A stretch of 64,000 nucleotides of DNA from Saccopteryx bilineata (GCF_036850765.1 NC_089492.1:163492296-163556295); one strand, 5' to 3'; positions 23,283 through 34,670 are shown, numbered from the stretch's first letter. Numbers and translations: made by a program. The notes: a model not told the origin generated them from the letters alone.

Positions 23283-23969
23283 CAGAGAAGGTTGCCTCCA
23301 CATTCCTCCATCACCTGCAAATTGCTTTGTAAGGGAGCATTCCCCACTCGGGATCAACAAGCGGTTCTCCACTGATATTCTTGAAAGCGTATAAAAGTAT
23401 CGAAGCAATCATTCCGTGGAGGAGTGTCTGTGGGGCCTGAGGTGTGCTGCAGTGGAGGAATGATGGCTGCCCTGGGAAGCAGAGGAGGGGCAGAAAGCAG
23501 CTCTGAGCATCTCTGGGGGGAAGAAAGCCATCACATTCACACACAGGGTACGAGACGGGGGCAGGGAGACGGGGCAGCCAGAAACAGCACATCTCCGCGC
23601 ATTTCACTTTTGAAAACATAATAATTCACACTGTATAAAAATATATATATTTTTAAACAAATGAGTAACCCAGTCAGGCTTTAATTTAAAAATATAATTC
23701 TCCACCTTTATTGTTCACAGTCTCAACCATGTGGACCTGACAGTACACAGTAGATCGACAATCGAGTTTAGTCCTATGGCCACTGAATTTAACTTTCCTG
23801 GGCTCCAGTGAAACTGAACAGACAGGTCCAAAAATGCAAGTATGGTCCACGTGCTGCTGCTTCTTTGGTGTGGCCTGGGGTTTGTTGGTTGTAAAGCCAC
23901 CAGGGTGATAGAAACGAAATTAAAAGAAAGGTAGGAAAGTGGGGAATAGCTATTTACTGACTGTGCTGT

Positions 23970-24125
23970 GCATCACCTTAATCTTTCTGAGTCTTTGTTT
24001 CCTCGTCTGATAAATGAAGATAATACCATCTCATGGGCTTGTTGTGAAAGTAAGATTAAACAAGGGCATATAACAGGGCTGGACCTATGGTCCAATATAC
24101 CGAACAAATAAATGCTGGTTCACTT
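23970..24125 (+). repeat. MIR SINE relic (3' half)
   Basis: Landmarks ctgagtctttgtttcctcgt, ctgataaatgaagataatac, ggcttgttgtgaaagtaaga and aacaaataaatgctggttc. Confidence 0.6.
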
Positions 24126-25030
24126 CTTCTGGCAGACCCACCGGCGCCCTAAGTTCTCTAGAGAAGCATTTGCTGACCACCATGTAGAAACGTGCTTTGT
24201 GTCATCTAAGGCAAATGGGGAGGTAGTGATTGAGCCTAAATTTTCTCTTCCTCCAACCTCAAGGGACAGGAGTTAAGTTAGGACGATGGCTATTCTGTGT
24301 TGCTTGCTATGTCAGACAGTTGTTGTTTGTGGAAAGTTGGAGGGTGAGAGTGATGGCTAGCTTGATGTCTCTGTTAATCATCTACTAGATGGTTTCCTGG
24401 CAGCTGAAGCAACTCCATTTTCTCGCATGGTTGACTTACTGCAAGCCTATAAGGAGATAGCCTTAGAGAGGTTCCCAAAAGAAACCCAACAGTACGGATC
24501 CACTCCTCTTGGATATCACAGTAGGCACTTTCAAATGCAATACCCCATTTGCACCTCAGACTTACCCTGGGAAGTAATCTCCACTCTAAGGAAGGAAAGA
24601 CTGCAACTGAGAGAGATTGATTTCCTACAGACTTCTTATAATCAGTGTCTGTGTTTTGAGACAATAGATAAATATTGAGCCAGTGGAAGGGGAAGGAAAG
24701 AAGAAAGAGAAAGAACCAAGTCAGTCAGTATTGATTAAGGTCCTGTTGCTTCGGCTAGGTACACCTCTGCAGTGGGCTCTAGCCTCCTCCAGGGTATCAG
24801 CACACCCCGAATCTCTCCTCCAGCCACCCCACAGCTCATCTCTGGGGCAGCCCCAGTGCATACTGCTACTCACTAATGGGACTGTTTCAAAAATTAACTT
24901 TTCATTGATGAGTTTCATTTTATCACCAAACAGACATGGCTAAGTTGGACACAAGTGTAGAGAGGGCCAAGTTGTGGGATGACTTATAGGCATGCTGTTA
25001 CTCTATATTGCAATTTTCACAATGATAAAA
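24126..25030. other. Unassigned non-coding DNA
   Basis: No recognised gene or repeat; open frames up to 96 codons (24374-24664 minus) have no resemblance to known proteins. Confidence 0.4.
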
Positions 25031-25043
25031 GAAACCACCACTT

Positions 25044-25348
25044 TTTTTTTTCAAGAAAGAGAGAGAGAGGGACTGGGATGAGAAGCATCAAGTTGTAGTA
25101 GTATCACTTTAGTTGTTCATTGATTGCTTCTCATATGTGCCTAGATGCAGGGGTGGGGGAGGGCTCCACTGAGCCAGTGACTTTAGTCTTCAAGCCAGCA
25201 ACCATTTATATGATCCCACACTCAAACTGGCAACCCCACGCTCAAGCTGGTGAGTCTGCTGCACTCAAGTCACAACCTGGGGGTTTCAAATGTGGGACCT
25301 CAGCATCCAGGTCAGCGCTCTATCCATTGCACCACAACTGGTCAGGCA
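25044..25348 (-). mobile_element. Bat tRNA-derived SINE (type 3), older copy
   Basis: Minus-strand copy with T-run at 25044-25052 and head at about 25340 (gcctgaccagttgtggtgc on the minus strand). Target duplication gaaaccaccactt (25031-25043) and gaaaccagcactt (25349-25361), 12 of 13. It lies at the 5' end of a MIR. Confidence 0.87.
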
Positions 25349-25361
25349 GAAACCAGCACTT

Positions 25362-25560
25362 CTTAAGTACTTGCTGCCTATGGACCAGCATCTTATGTAC
25401 ATCATCTAATTTAATTTTCACAACAACTTTATAAAAAAATATCACTCTCATTCTATGGAGAAAAAAGCTCAAGGAGTTTAAGAGTTTTGCTTAAGTTCAC
25501 AATAAAGTGGTGAAGCACAAAGCTGTCTTTTTAATATTCAAGCATATGATCTTTCTACCT
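25362..25560 (+). repeat. MIR SINE relic
   Basis: cttaagtacttgctgcctat, atcatctaatttaattttca, caacaactttataaa and gttttgcttaagttcacaat follow the MIR order. Confidence 0.55.
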
Positions 25561-25849
25561 CACCACAGGATCTCTCAAATAATTAATTCCTACATTGAAA
25601 TGAACATCAAGCCTGGGCTCTAGGCTGCTCTCCTAAATGAAGTTCTTTGTCTAGAAAGTTAACTTCCATCCCTAAACCTTTACACCAAGATAAATTCATG
25701 TATCAGAGATGAAAAATATGATCTGTCTCTTTCTAGGCATCTCCCAAGTTTATGATCCTGAAAGCTAGGGCACTCCTGCTGGCTTTAGCTGGGACTCAGT
25801 CCTCAACCTCCACTATGGGTGCTAGCAAGATGGTTGAGTCTTTCTTCTC

Positions 25850-26030
25850 AATGTTTCCTGTACTTACTCCTTATGATCTAATCCTATTGTCGCCACCCCT
25901 TGTATTATTTAAATAGATTCCTAACTTCTCCTTGACCCCAGGCTTTCTCCATTATAAATCCTGCTGCTAGATCAATCTTCCCCAAACATTTTGTAAATGT
26001 CAATTCTCATTCAGAAACATTCCATTAATA
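25850..26030 (+). repeat. L2 LINE relic
   Basis: Order and wording match the L2 3' portion: gctttctccattataaatcc, ctgctgctagatcaatcttc and caattctcattcagaaacat. Confidence 0.5.
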
Positions 26031-26566
26031 TGATGCAGCCATTTAAGCTGATGTTGGAAAAGAATAGATAATGGTATGATATGGAAAAAAATGTTCACAG
26101 TATGTTATCAAATGAAAAAAGGTTACAAAATACACCAAATGGTACTATGGTGATCTATGTATGGTGGAATTATGGGTGACTTTATCTTCTTTTTGCTTAT
26201 TCAGATTTCTTTCATATCTTGCAATAAACATTATACTTGTAATAAGATTTTTTTTTAAAAAAAAGCAGAAGTTACTGTAAAAATAATGAAAAGACACTTA
26301 GGCTAGTGTAAAATAGTTCAATAATGAGATTCCAATTTTTACCATTTGATTAGAAAAAAAGAAGAAGAAAGAAAAGAAAAACCAATAACAATAAAGAAGT
26401 TAGAGTAGCCAGTGTCAGCCAAGTTGAGGGAAAGGTTATGTTCACGCACTGCAGGTGGGGATGTAAACTGATACAATCTTTGTGCAAGATAACATGCAAG
26501 ATTCATCAAAGTAAAAAATCTGCATAAACGTTAAGCCAACTTTCTAAATTTAGGAATCCATCCTAT
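26031..26566 (+). repeat. Ancient L1 3' UTR relics
   Basis: atgcagccatttaagctgat, atggtatgatatggaaaaa and the ctgcaggtggggatgtaaac tract are typical of decayed mammalian L1 ORF2/3' UTR. No open frame survives and order is partly jumbled. Confidence 0.5.
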
Positions 26567-26580
26567 AGAAAGAGAGTTCT

Positions 26581-26794
26581 AGCCTCACTTGCGGTGGCGC
26601 AGTGAATAAAGCATTGACCTAGACCGCTGAGGTCACCAGTTCAAAACCCTGGGCTTGCCCAGTCAAGGCACATATAGGAGCAACTACTACAAATTGATGC
26701 TTCCTGCTTCTCTCCCCACTTTCTCTCTCTCTCTCACCTCTTTCTAAAAATCAATAAATAAACCTTAAAAATAAAAGTACAGTTTTTAAAAAAA
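26581..26794 (+). mobile_element. Short bat tRNA-derived SINE (type 2)
   Basis: Head cctcacttgcggtggcgcag, B box near agttcaaaacc, pyrimidine-rich body and A-rich end. Target duplication agaaagagagttct (26567-26580) and agaaagacagttct (26795-26808), 13 of 14. Confidence 0.87.
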
Positions 26795-26808
26795 AGAAAG
26801 ACAGTTCT

Positions 26809-26990
26809 CAATGTTTGGTCTAGACCAACAGCATCAGCATCACCTGAGAGCTTATTAAAAAGGCAGATTTCAGGCCCACCCCTGACCTACTAAATTAGAT
26901 ACTCTGGGAGTGGTGTCCAGGAGTCTGTGTTTTAAGAAGACCTCCAGGTCATTCTAATATATACTTAGATTTGAGAGCCACAGCTACAGA
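26809..26990 (+). repeat. MER5A-type hAT-Charlie relic
   Basis: tggtctagaccaacagcatc, agcatcacctgagagcttat, attagatactctgggagtgg and caggtcattctaatatatac give the familiar MER5 order. Old non-autonomous DNA transposon with no coding capacity. Confidence 0.6.
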
Positions 26991-27215
26991 AATATTTATT
27001 TTAAAATTTAAATTTATTGGGGTGACATTGGCTAATAAACTTATATAGGTTTCAAGTGTATAGTTCCATGATACATCATCTGTATTTTGCATTGTGTACC
27101 AAACACCCGAAGTCAAATCTTCTGTCATATATTTGACCCCTTTTATGCTTTACCATCCCCAACCTGTTCCCTCTGGTAACCACCAAACTGTTGTCTGTGT
27201 CTATGAGTTTTTGTT
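26991..27215 (-). repeat. 5'-truncated L1 3' end
   Basis: Minus-strand L1 3' UTR: tttattggggtgacattggc at the tail side, then ttcaagtgtatagttccatg, accaaacacccgaagtcaaa and ccatccccaacctgttccct. Confidence 0.6.
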
Positions 27216-27535
27216 TGTTAAGGAAGTACCTTTGTGGGAGCAAAGGTACAAGGGTGGTTGAATAACAATATGCATTACTAGCTTCTTTGTAATGTTGTAA
27301 AATTAAAAAAAAATCTGTGGATTCAATAGAGAAATTGCTAAATAAGTTATACGAATTTATCCTGTGAAACACTATGCATTGGTTAAAAAGTATTAGCACG
27401 AATAGGTTATTAGTACATATGGCTTTGTAAAAAAAAGAAAGCAATTTGCAGTAATAAATATCTATAATATTATTAACCATAGTCAAAATAGACTTTATGT
27501 ACTATTTTTCAAACAATGACTTATATAAAAAAAAA
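27216..27535. repeat. Probable ancient L1 fragment
   Basis: A/T-rich, with a block (gaaacactatgcattggtta) in the style of old L1 3' UTR. Low resolution. A 136-codon frame on the minus strand is A/T-rich chance. Confidence 0.3.
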
Positions 27536-27539
27536 AGAA

Positions 27540-27790
27540 AAAGAAAAATCCTCCCATTGGCTCCTACAAGACAGAATTCAGGCTTCTTAGCCTGGTAACA
27601 AAGGCTTTTCATGTTCTATTTCAGAGCTGATTTTCTAGCTCTGAGCTTGACCTCGCTCGCTGGTAGCATTTCAGGTCTGTTTCCCCTTGGAGACTGTCAC
27701 ACCTTGGGGCAGAGTCTGCTCTGTTCTTTTTTTGTTCAGTATTTTATCTGCAATAAAAGGCTGTAGTTGATGAAAACAATGATAGATTTG
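27540..27790 (+). repeat. L2 LINE relic
   Basis: ctcccattggctcctacaag, cagaattcaggcttcttagc and ccttggggcagagtctgctc match the L2 3' portion in order. Confidence 0.45.
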
Positions 27791-27951
27791 TACTAATGCT
27801 TATTTGCTATCTGTACTTCAAAGACTAGTTATGTAGCAGCCGGGAGAGCAGTCAGACAAACAGGCCCACAGCACAGCAGTCCTTGGGGTTTAGGAGATGG
27901 AATAGAGATACAGATGAGACTTCTCTAGGTATTTCTTTTCTTACAGTTTTG

Positions 27952-28313
27952 GTTTTTTTGTTGTTGTTTTTTTTTTTGTATTTTTCTGAAGCTGGAAATG
28001 GGGAGAGACAGTCAGACAGACTCTTGCATGCACCTGACCGGGATCCACCCGGCACGCCCACCAGGGGCGATGCTCTGCTGCGACCAGAGCCACTCTAGCG
28101 CCTGGGGCAGAGGCCAAGGAGCCATCCCCAGTGCCCGGGCCATCTTTGCTCCAATGGAGCCTTGGCTGCGGGAGGGGAAGAGAGAGACAGAGAGGAAGGA
28201 GGGGGGTGGTGGAGAAGCAAATGGACGCCTCTCCTATGTGCCCTGGCCGGGAATCGAACCCGGGTCCCCCGCACGCCAGGCCGACGCTCTACCGCTGAGC
28301 CAACCGGCCAGGG
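27952..28313 (-). mobile_element. Long bat tRNA-derived SINE (type 1)
   Basis: Minus-strand copy with T-run at 27968-27979 and tRNA-like head at about 28245-28313 (tggctcagcggtagagcgtc and B box ggttcgattcc on the minus strand). Target duplication tttcttacagttttg (27937-27951) and tttcatacagttttg (28314-28328). Confidence 0.92.
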
Positions 28314-28654
28314 CTTTCATACAGTTTTGACTTCTGAGTTATATAAATTTTTTTTATGCACAAAATAAAATTAAATGTGAAAAGATTAAAAATATGAAAC
28401 AAGCCTTATGCCTAAACATGAACAGAAACAAATGAATCGGGCCATTAAATTCATAATGTAACCACACAGATGAAAGAAGCCACTTTCTCAGTGGGAAAAC
28501 TCTAGGGATAAAAAGAACTTCAAAGAAATTCTAATTTTACTTAGTTGGTCATTTTTTAATAATAATAATGCTAATGGAATTCTGAAACTATTCTGTGTCT
28601 TTTGTTGGACAAAGCAAATAAACTAAATGTATTTATGTCATCATGTGGTAAGCA

Positions 28655-29218
28655 GAATAATGCCCCTCTTTTCAAAATATCCACACCTGGAACCTCTGAA
28701 CATATTATATGGCAAAAGGAACTTTGCAGATAGAATTAAGGTCACCTGTGTTTAGGGAGATCATTCTGGATTATCTGTGTGGGCCCCGTGAAATCACATG
28801 GGCCCTTGAAGTGAAAGAGGAAAGCAGAAGAGTACGTAAGAGAGATGCAGCAAGGGAAGGAGAGGTAGGAGGGAGTCAAATCATGACAAGGAATCAAACT
28901 GCCATTGCTGGTTCTGAAGATAGAGCAAGGGGGTCATGAATCAAAGCATGCAGGTGGCCTCCAGAAGCTGAGAAGACCCCTCAGCTGACAGTAAGGAAAC
29001 GGTGAGCATCGTCCTACAGTCACGAGGAACAGATACTGCCAACAACCCAAATGAGTAAGAACACAGATTCCCCTACAGACTCCAGAAGGCAATTCGGCTC
29101 TGCTGACATCTTGATTTTAGCCCAATACTTTGACTGAGATCCATACTAGACTTATACAGAAATATAAAGTAAATATGTGTTGTTTTGAGATGCTAAATTT
29201 GTGGCAGTTTATGATGGT
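28655..29218 (+). repeat. MaLR-type LTR relic
   Basis: aataatgcccctcttttcaa, ctggaacctctgaacatatt, atggcaaaaggaactttgca, gattatctgtgtgggccccg and the end tgtgttgttttgagatgcta match the consensus order of mammalian ERVL-MaLR LTRs. No internal gene survives. Confidence 0.6.
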
Positions 29219-29587
29219 AGTGTATTAGTTTGCTAGAGCTGCCAGAACAAAGTACTGCAAAGTGGGTGGCTTACACCACAGAAATGTATCATCTCACAGC
29301 TCAGACCAAAAACGAGGTGTCAGCAGAGCCAGTGCCTCCCAAGGCCTGTGAGAGAAGGATCTGTTGCAGGTTTCTCTCCTTGGCCAGAAGATGACCATCT
29401 TCACCCTGTGTTTTTATATCATTTTTCCTCTGTAAATCCCTCTATGTCCAAATTTCTTCGTTTTATAGGGACACCAGTCATATTGAATTAGAGCCCACCT
29501 TAATGATTTCATGTTTACTTAGTTATCTCTGAAAAGACCCTATCTCTAACTAAGATTACATTCTGGGATACAGGGGTTAAGGAATTA

Positions 29588-29590
<3 letters not shown>
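29219..29590 (-). repeat. MaLR/MLT1-type LTR relic, reverse orientation
   Basis: tgtattagtttgctagagct, atgaccatcttcaccctgtg, gggacaccagtcatattgaa and agaccctatctctaactaag read as a reversed MLT1/MST LTR. It sits tail to tail with the LTR at 28655-29218. Confidence 0.65.
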
Positions 29591-29629
<39 letters not shown>

Positions 29630-29683
29630 TATATTATATTAATTATATTATATTAATTATATTATATTATATTTATAAGTTTC
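29588..29683. repeat. (CA)n plus (TATTA)n microsatellite
   Basis: About 20 CA units to 29627, then repeats of attat/taatt to about 29683. Confidence 0.95.
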
Positions 29684-29735
29684 CCTCTAGTCATGTCAAG
29701 AGCAAGGACCTAAGAGCAGTAACATCGCCGCAGCA

Positions 29736-30143
29736 ATGAGCACACCTAGCACCCAGATCTTGATTTCTAGATATCAGTTGCCACTGAAGAAATCATGGCT
29801 CTTTGAAGAAATAACAGCTCTGGCTCTGGTGCAGGGCCAACACAAGGGAGCCTTGGGAATCTTGGTGTGCCAGAAAGAAAGGAGATACTTAAAAATTAAT
29901 AAGGTCATGTCAAAAGGACACAGGATCTTGCTTGAAGGGGTTCCCACTGGCCAAGTTTGGGATAATTTGAGCATCAAAAAGAAAATGACAGTAATGGATT
30001 ATAATCCATTGAAGGTTTTTGGGGAAAAAATCATGAATTACACTAAAAAAGAGAGACTTTTCAGGAAAAGAATTCCCTCTAATAAATGTAGGAGAGAGAG
30101 AATTAGAAAGTCACTTCATTTTAGCCTCCAATATAATAATTGA
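29736..30143 (+). other. Unrecognised 135-codon open frame
   Basis: The longest open frame outside L1, SINE and simple repeats. It starts MSTPSTQILISRYQLPLKKS and is basic and Lys-rich toward the end. I recognise no domain, signal peptide or membrane segment. The surrounding DNA to about 30600 keeps the same A/T-rich character with an internal A-run at 30400, which suggests an unidentified retroelement or a retrocopy 3' part rather than a gene. No splice or promoter evidence. Confidence 0.2.
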
Positions 30144-30599
30144 TTCAGGCAAGGGTCAGCAACAGATGCTAAGTGCTGAGCAAAAGGTGTTTGAATAACA
30201 AGATGATCACACAGCATCAGTCTGTCTCCTCACAAATTATTGTTTACAAAGGTACCTTTTTTTTTAAAATGGAGAGATTTGGTAGTTACTGTCTTAACTA
30301 AGTGTTAGCATCACCAATAATAGAACAATCTGACATTATTTAAGCCTTTGGATATAAAATCCACCCGATATGAGGTACAGCTTTGGATTATTTTTGCTAA
30401 AAAAAAAAAACCAAAACACTTAACTTTAATTCAATCATGAAAAACAACCATATAAATACAGAATGTAACACATTCTATCAACAATTGGCCTGGATTCTTC
30501 ATAAAAGTCAATGTCATAAAAAAACACTACAACTAAAAGAGAAGACAGGGGACCATTCTAGATTAACAGAAACTGAAGCAAATACCACATGCAACATGC

Positions 30600-30848
30600 A
30601 AACTTTATTGGATTCTTGATTTTTTAAAAATGCTATAAGTCATGGACATGAATAAAAGTCAAGTGGTTACCAGGACAAGGGATTTGGTAGGAGGAGAGTA
30701 AAGAGGGACAAATACACAGTAACAGAAAATGATTTGACTTTGGGTGATGGGCACACAACACAATCTGCAGTTCAAGTGCTATAGAGATGTTCACCTGAAA
30801 CCTATGTACTTTTATTAATCAATGTCATCAAATTAAATTTAATTTTCT
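30600..30848 (+). repeat. 5'-truncated L1 3' end
   Basis: ctttgggtgatgggcacaca, caattctgcagttcaagtgc-like text and acctgaaacctatgtacttt followed by aatcaatgtcatcaaattaa are the 3' end of a bat L1 subfamily. Confidence 0.65.
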
Positions 30849-31162
30849 AGCCTGACCAGGCTGTGGCGCAGTGGATAGAGCGTTGGACTGGGATGCGGAG
30901 GACCCAGGTTTGAGACCGCAAGGTCTCCAGCTTGAGCGTGGCTTGAGTAAAAAAAAAAAGCTCACCAGCTTGGACCCAAGATCGCTGGCTCAAGCAAGAG
31001 GTTTCTCGGTCTGCTGTAGGCCCATGGTCAAGGCACATATGAGAAAGCAATCAATGAACAACTAAGCTGTCGCAACAAAAAACTAATGACTATGCTTCTC
31101 ATCTCTCCATTCCTGTCTGTCTGTACCTCTTTCTGACTCTCTCTCTGTCCCTGTAAAAAAAA
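30849..31162 (+). mobile_element. Bat tRNA-derived SINE (type 3)
   Basis: From agcctgaccaggctgtggcg to an A-run. A box near tggcgcagtgg and B box near ggtttgagacc. The duplication is short: aattttct at 30841-30848 and 31163-31170, in an A/T-rich site, so weak. Confidence 0.88.
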
Positions 31163-31170
31163 AATTTTCT

Positions 31171-32204
31171 AAATAAAAAAATTTTAAATGCTACAAATGA
31201 CATTTGGAGAATAATTGGGAAAATTTTAGTGGGAAATGTATATTACATAATAAATATGAAATGTGTTGCTAATTTTTTCTTAAGTGTGATAACACTGTTG
31301 TAATTAGGTTTGAGAATGTCCTTATTCTAGGAGACACATGCTGAAGTTATTTGTTTCAGTGCCATGATATCTCCAAGTTACTGAAAACAGTTTAGAAAAA
31401 ATTCCATGTACTGAAACTGGCTCTTACCAGCTCCTGAGAGCAGATAAGTATTCAGGATTTTGCAAACCATTTGTTAGACTACTGGCTTCATTTCAATAGC
31501 TTGAAATCAGTCATGGTAGTGGTTTTTACACCACAGAAATTGGTAAATTCTGCAAATGAGAGTTACCTTCCCCCACCCATGCCTGTATTCCTGGTTTATC
31601 AGCACATCACTGTGTATGGAATCACCTGTCAATAATTGGAAAAATAATTCAAGCATGCCTTGTGTTCGTTATGGCATTCTTTAAACCTTTGAGAGATTAA
31701 TTTTTTTTTTTTCCAAATAAAAAGTTGGGAAAAACAGAAAAGGAAAAGTCCTTTCCTGGGAATCCTGAGAGCCACAGAGAGAAGGGTATGGTAGGAAGTG
31801 GGGACAGGGGGCACTTGGGATCTACCAGTGGGACTCTGAGAGGAGTAGTGGCTCCAGGAGTCCTGGGTGGAGACCACAGCATGAGGCCAGCTTATTGCCC
31901 CAGAAAAGGGGAGCATGCCCTCCTCTTCCTCTGTGGGCACAAGCCACTCTTGCCTTCCTTCCTCTGAGCCTGGAGCTGGGCTGCTGTGTTGGTGGTTTGC
32001 TTGGGTTTATAGGATCCTACAGGAAGCTTCCAGTTGTAATTCCTTTGAATGAAAAGGTCCAAGGCAGCCTGTGGTTTGTGTGGTAGCTAAGGCAACCTTG
32101 AGTGGCTGTTTGGGCCTCTTTGTTTTCTTCTGCTTCTCATTTGCCTTTCCATCACTTGTTCCCTGATCCTTACTTCCTCCTCTGCTCTCTGTACCACTAT
32201 GTTT
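31171..32204. other. Unassigned non-coding DNA
   Basis: No recognised repeat or gene. Overlapping frames up to 107 codons near 31629-32330 on both strands have no family resemblance. Confidence 0.4.
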
Positions 32205-32392
32205 ATTCAGGAATGCCCTCCCCACACCTCTGCTCCATCCCATCCACCTTCCTAGAAGATTCTCAGGACCCACTTCTTCCACTAATCCCCACACAATAGC
32301 CTTGGAGCTCTTCACCATGCCCTGTGGCACTGATGTCTGTGTTCTACCCTGTCAGACTCTGTTTCAGAACTAAGTTCTGTGGCTGAGTTCTT

Positions 32393-32620
32393 TTTTTTTT
32401 TTCTTTTTTCTTTTTCTTTTTTATTTATTTATTTATTTTTTATTTTTTTAAGATTTTATTTATTCAATTTCAGAGAGGAGAGAGAGAGAGAGAGAGAAAG
32501 GGGAGGAGCAGGAAGCATCAACTCCCATATGTGCCTTGACCAGGCAAGCCCAGGGTATCGAATAGGCGACCTCAGTGTTCCAGGTCGATGCTTTATCCCA
32601 CTGCGCCACCACAGGTCAGG
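32393..32620 (-). mobile_element. Short bat SINE (type 2), stack member 1
   Basis: Minus strand. A long T-rich tail (32391-32450) leads into a GA-rich body and a head ending at the plus-strand text gcgccaccacaggtcaggc. It sits in the T-tail of the copy at 33012-33209. Confidence 0.85.
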
Positions 32621-33011
32621 CTCTTTTTTCTTTTTCTGAAGCTGGAAACGGGGAGAGACAGTCAGACAGACTCCCGCATGGGCCCGACATGGATCCACCC
32701 GGCAGGCCCACCAGGGGGCGATGCTCTGCCCACCAGGGGGTGATGCTCTGCCCCTCCGGGGCATCGCTCTGCCGCGACCAGAGCCACTCTAGCACCTGGG
32801 GCAGAGGCCAAGGAGCCATCCCCAGCGCCCGGGCCATCTTTGCTCCAATGGAGCCTCGCTGCGGGAGGGGAAGAGAGAGACAGAGAGGAAGGAGAGGGGG
32901 AGGGGTGGAGAAGCAAATGGGCGCCTCTCCTGTGTGCCCTGGCCGGGAATTGAACCCAGGACCCCTGCACGCCAGGCCAATGCTCCACCACTGAGCCAAC
33001 CGGCCAGGGCC
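32621..33011 (-). mobile_element. Long bat SINE (type 1), stack member 2
   Basis: Minus strand. Contains a duplicated body segment (caccagggggcgatgctctg and caccagggggtgatgctctg) and a head ending gagccaaccggccagggcc. Possible short duplication ctctttttt at both borders. It separates the two type 2 copies. Confidence 0.9.
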
Positions 33012-33209
33012 TCTTTTTTTTTTAATTTATTTATTCATTTTAGAGAGGAGAGGGAGAGACAGAGAGGCGAGATAGAGAGAGAGAAGGGGGGAGGAGCTGG
33101 AAGCATCAACTCCTATATGTGCCTTGACCAGGCAAGCCCAGGTTTCGAACCGGTGACCTCAGCATTTCCAGGTCGACGCTTTATCCACTGCACCACCACA
33201 GGTCAGGCA
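33012..33209 (-). mobile_element. Short bat SINE (type 2), stack member 3
   Basis: Minus strand, complete: T-run at 33014-33022, GA-rich body, B box ggttcgaaacc reversed near 33143, head to 33209. Its right flank gctgagttctt pairs with 32382-32392, so it was the first of the three to arrive. Confidence 0.9.
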
Positions 33210-33290
33210 GCTGAGTTCTTAAAACTGATCTATAAACTCCCGGAGGGCAGGAACTAGATTCTATACGTACTTGCTATGTAAAAAAAAACT

Positions 33291-34489
33291 ATTTTATCAC
33301 GAGCATAAAATATCTATTAGAGGATATTTAATTTATCTCCTCTGGGTCTCTTAATTCTCCTGTTTCCTGTTCCCATTGTTCCCTCCTCCCTTCTTCCCGT
33401 TTTATTCCGTTTGTCCCAGGCCTTGTCGTTGATCTTGCGCCCAGAGCTACCCCTGGCCTTGGCGCTTTCACACCTAAGTCCAGGGCGAGTGAAACGCTGC
33501 CTCACAGAGAAGGAGATCATGACACCCTGTCCCTGGTCCCACTGTCCGTTCCCAAGCTCCTGGCTCCACAAAGGAGGCCATGCGAGGCACACTGAATGCA
33601 GACATCTGCTTCACACATTTTTTTCTCTCCCACCCCCTTTCCACCACCACCACCCCCACCCCCATGGAATTCCCTGGACTGATTCTCGTGGTAAAATCTC
33701 ACACATTTTCTCAATCTATATGCAAACCAGGTAGGATTGACAGCTGAAGAAAGCTGCCCATTGCCCGGCCCCCGAGTTATCTGTTCTCCCTCCTAGGGGA
33801 AATCTTTGAGCTCCGTGACAGTGCCTCGGAGCCATGGCCCTTGTCCTGACTCTGCCCAGGCCCAGGCAAGCGCCTGACCCCTGCTAATATGTGGGGCCTT
33901 CTGCAGCCTAGGGTGGGAGCAGGTAACAAGAGCCTGCATGCCAGTGATTCTTGTCCTCTGAACGGATCAGAGTGTTATTAGAAACCTTGCCTGCCAAACG
34001 CAGGGCAAATGTAACCAATTTATTAATGCTGAAAAACTAATGTGTGAAATTGGACCAAGAGGAGAGGGCCCACTTTCTGCTCATTGGCAGGGCAGAGAGA
34101 GGCTGGCGGACAAAGAGTTTTGTCTCCTGCAGGAGAATGTTGCTGTCCTCATCGCGTGTGCCAGTGACAGCAAATATTCCTGGCTGAAGTTTCAAAGGGC
34201 TGGGAGGTCATTGTGTCCCCCGTGCCTGGCCTGGCTGCTCAGGAGTAGGTAAGGATGAACGAGTAAGAATGCCATGCATTTGTGGTTGCAAGTCTCTCCG
34301 TTTCTAAACTGGTACTGTATGCTGGCCACTCCACCCTCTCCCATAAATGGCCTTAGATTGGCCTCTCGATGTTTCATGGGCGGCTGCATTTTCCTTCAGA
34401 GCAGTATATGTTTTCATGTCTCATTGTCTGATTGACCTCTAAATAGGTGATTGGTTACAGAAGACATTAGCAGTCACAATGTATAAAAA
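33291..34489. other. Repeat-poor interval with G/C-rich, CpG-bearing text
   Basis: No SINE, LINE or LTR recognised over 1.2 kb, unusual in this window. It includes a 91-codon minus frame (33317-33592) and G/C-rich text at 33830-34210. No splice-site-bounded exon chain can be argued. It could be a conserved non-coding segment. Confidence 0.35.
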
Positions 34490-34662
34490 AATTACTGTAT
34501 GGCATGTCATTACTTTATATTATCTCATTCAATACCCACTCAAATTCCCTCATGGTGTAGGTATTGTTATTCTCAATTTTCAGTTCGGGAAACTGAGTTC
34601 AGAGAGTCAACAAACTTGCCCAAGATTATAGGTTTCAGTGGACAACATTTGGGGTCCATGTC
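34490..34662 (+). repeat. MIR SINE relic
   Basis: atgtcattactttatattat, ctcattcaatacccactcaa, tgtaggtattgttattctca, gggaaactgagttcagagag and aacttgcccaagattatagg follow the MIR 3' half. Confidence 0.65.
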
Positions 34663-34670
34663 TGTTAAAT

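Larger units (their letters stand above)
32205..33290 (+). repeat. L2 LINE relic holding a stack of three SINEs
   Basis: L2 text before the stack (caggaatgccctccccacac, ttcttccactaatccccaca, tgttctaccctgtcagactc) resumes after it at 33210 (aaactcccggagggcagga, tagattctatacgtacttgc), the usual L2 3' wording. The target duplication gctgagttctt is at 32382-32392 and 33210-33220. Confidence 0.6.

Noticed and set aside
29774..29977. 67-codon minus-strand frame
   Set aside because: Lies opposite the larger plus frame and has no resemblance to a known protein.
32575..32999. Frames of 109-139 codons in a type 1 SINE (also 41388-41801, 27998-28330, 35285-35593)
   Set aside because: Open by chance in G/C-rich SINE bodies and repeated with every SINE copy.
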